Source: Pseudomonadota bacterium
GTDB taxonomy: Bacteria; Pseudomonadota; Alphaproteobacteria; Rhizobiales; Rhizobiaceae
Reading direction: 5' to 3'
Assembly (NCBI GenBank): GCA_023428515.1
Contig: JAEYXI010000553.1
Span: 1-5,998 of the forward strand
DNA: 5,998 bases
Shown here: piece by piece, positions 5,477 to 5,998 of the stretch
How positions within the stretch are numbered: position 1 is the first letter of the stretch
Layout of the letters: every line of letters starts with the position of its first letter
Translations under genes and position numbers: made by a program
The notes under the pieces: generated by a model
What the model was told of the DNA's origin: nothing
Databases searched by the model: none
The model's input: only the letters and a program-made list of their open reading frames with translations

Positions 5477-5998
5477 ATGCCACCCGCCAAGAAGGAAGCC
5501 CGTCCGTCGAGCCGCACGGGGCGTGTCCGCACGCCCGCTTTCGTGAAAAACCGCCGCGGCGTGAAGAACTGGAAGGAAGTCAGCGCCTGGCTCGAATGGC
5601 GCGGCATCGAAGACATAGAGTGCATCACGCCCGACCAGGCCGGCATCGCGCGCGGCAAGATGATGCCGTCGAAGAAGTTCACCTCGAACACGTCGCTCGC
5701 CTTGCCGTCCGCCGTCTTCATGACGACGATCTCCGGCGGCTATCCGGAAGACGGCAACGGCTTCTCCTATCCCGAGGACGATGGCGACCTGAAGCTGATG
5801 CCCGATCTCGGCACGCTTTCCGAGGTTCCCTGGGAGACAGACCCGACGGCGCAGGTGATCTGCGACCTCGTCCACCAGGACGGGCGCTCGGTGGAATTCA
5901 CGCCGAGGAACGTGCTGAAGCGCGTGATCGCCGCCTATGAGGCGCGCGGCCTGAAGCCGGTCGTGGCGCCCGAGATCGAATTCTACCTCGTGCGCAAG
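5477..5998 (+). CDS. Glutamine synthetase family protein (5' part, runs off the window)
   Basis: The frame from ATG 5477 is open for 174 codons to the edge. The N-terminal beta-grasp region reads NWKEVSAWLEWRGIEDIECI (31-50), then DQAGIARGKMMPSKKF (53-68), typical of the GS-like gamma-glutamyl ligases (PuuA type and relatives). The start of the catalytic domain follows: FTPRNVLKRVIAAYEARGLK (141-160) and then PEIEFYL (165-171), with E166 and E168 at the metal-binding 'PExEF' position of the superfamily. Such enzymes ligate glutamate to an amine with ATP; the substrate cannot be told from this part. The basic extension of about 30 residues before NWKEV is longer than in classical GlnA. The ribosome site is weak. 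A possible -10, TATAGT (5441-5446), lies upstream without a clear -35. I recall a glutamine-synthetase-like gene near aceA in S. meliloti too. Confidence 0.85.
   Translation, partial: MPPAKKEARPSSRTGRVRTPAFVKNRRGVKNWKEVSAWLEWRGIEDIECITPDQAGIARGKMMPSKKFTSNTSLALPSAVFMTTISGGYPEDGNGFSYPEDDGDLKLMPDLGTLSEVPWETDPTAQVICDLVHQDGRSVEFTPRNVLKRVIAAYEARGLKPVVAPEIEFYLVRK

Noticed and set aside
4824..5483. Minus-strand frame of 219 codons and the related 4441-5019 frame
   Set aside because: These are antisense to the receiver gene and the small gene; His/Arg-rich shadow translation with no motif.

Overview
The window is chromosomal DNA from an alphaproteobacterium of the Rhizobiales, most like Mesorhizobium or its relatives. 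It is GC-rich. The isocitrate lyase reads as a near match to rhizobial AceA, the tRNA-His lacks the usual extra 5' G as alphaproteobacterial ones do, and the pairing of a CbrA-like histidine kinase with a divergent phasin gene is one I recall from Sinorhizobium meliloti (cbrA next to phaP1). Genus and synteny are from memory; no search was run.

Layout. Positions 1-457 (minus) are the 5' part of a PAS-domain histidine kinase, probably cbrA. The divergent region 458-721 has a perfect TTAA-N7-TTAA CtrA box on the kinase side and two PhaR-type operators over the phasin promoter. A phasin gene (722-1186) follows. Directly behind it lies a run of three hairpins (about 1204-1319), each with CCTCCTCCC in its loop, the last one being an intrinsic terminator. 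This looks like an anti-Shine-Dalgarno small RNA of the alpha-r14/cuckoo type and is the most interesting element here. A tRNA-His(GTG) gene sits at 1453-1529.

The second half is a carbon-metabolism module. An XRE-type ScfR/RamB-like regulator (1580-2992, minus) is divergent from isocitrate lyase aceA (3190-4479). The gap between them carries TTTACA repeats over the predicted regulator promoter and an inverted copy near aceA. Then come an 80-residue unknown protein (4519-4761), a hairpin, a small degenerate receiver-domain protein (about 4929-5396), and the 5' end of a glutamine-synthetase-family gene (5477 to the edge).

How the parts may fit: phasin coats polyhydroxybutyrate granules under PhaR control. 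Acetyl-CoA released from storage polymer or fatty acids enters the glyoxylate shunt through AceA, probably controlled by the adjacent RamB-like protein. The kinase and its CtrA box belong to cell-cycle and envelope control. I see no mobile element, CRISPR array or prophage; the unusual content is regulatory and RNA-level.
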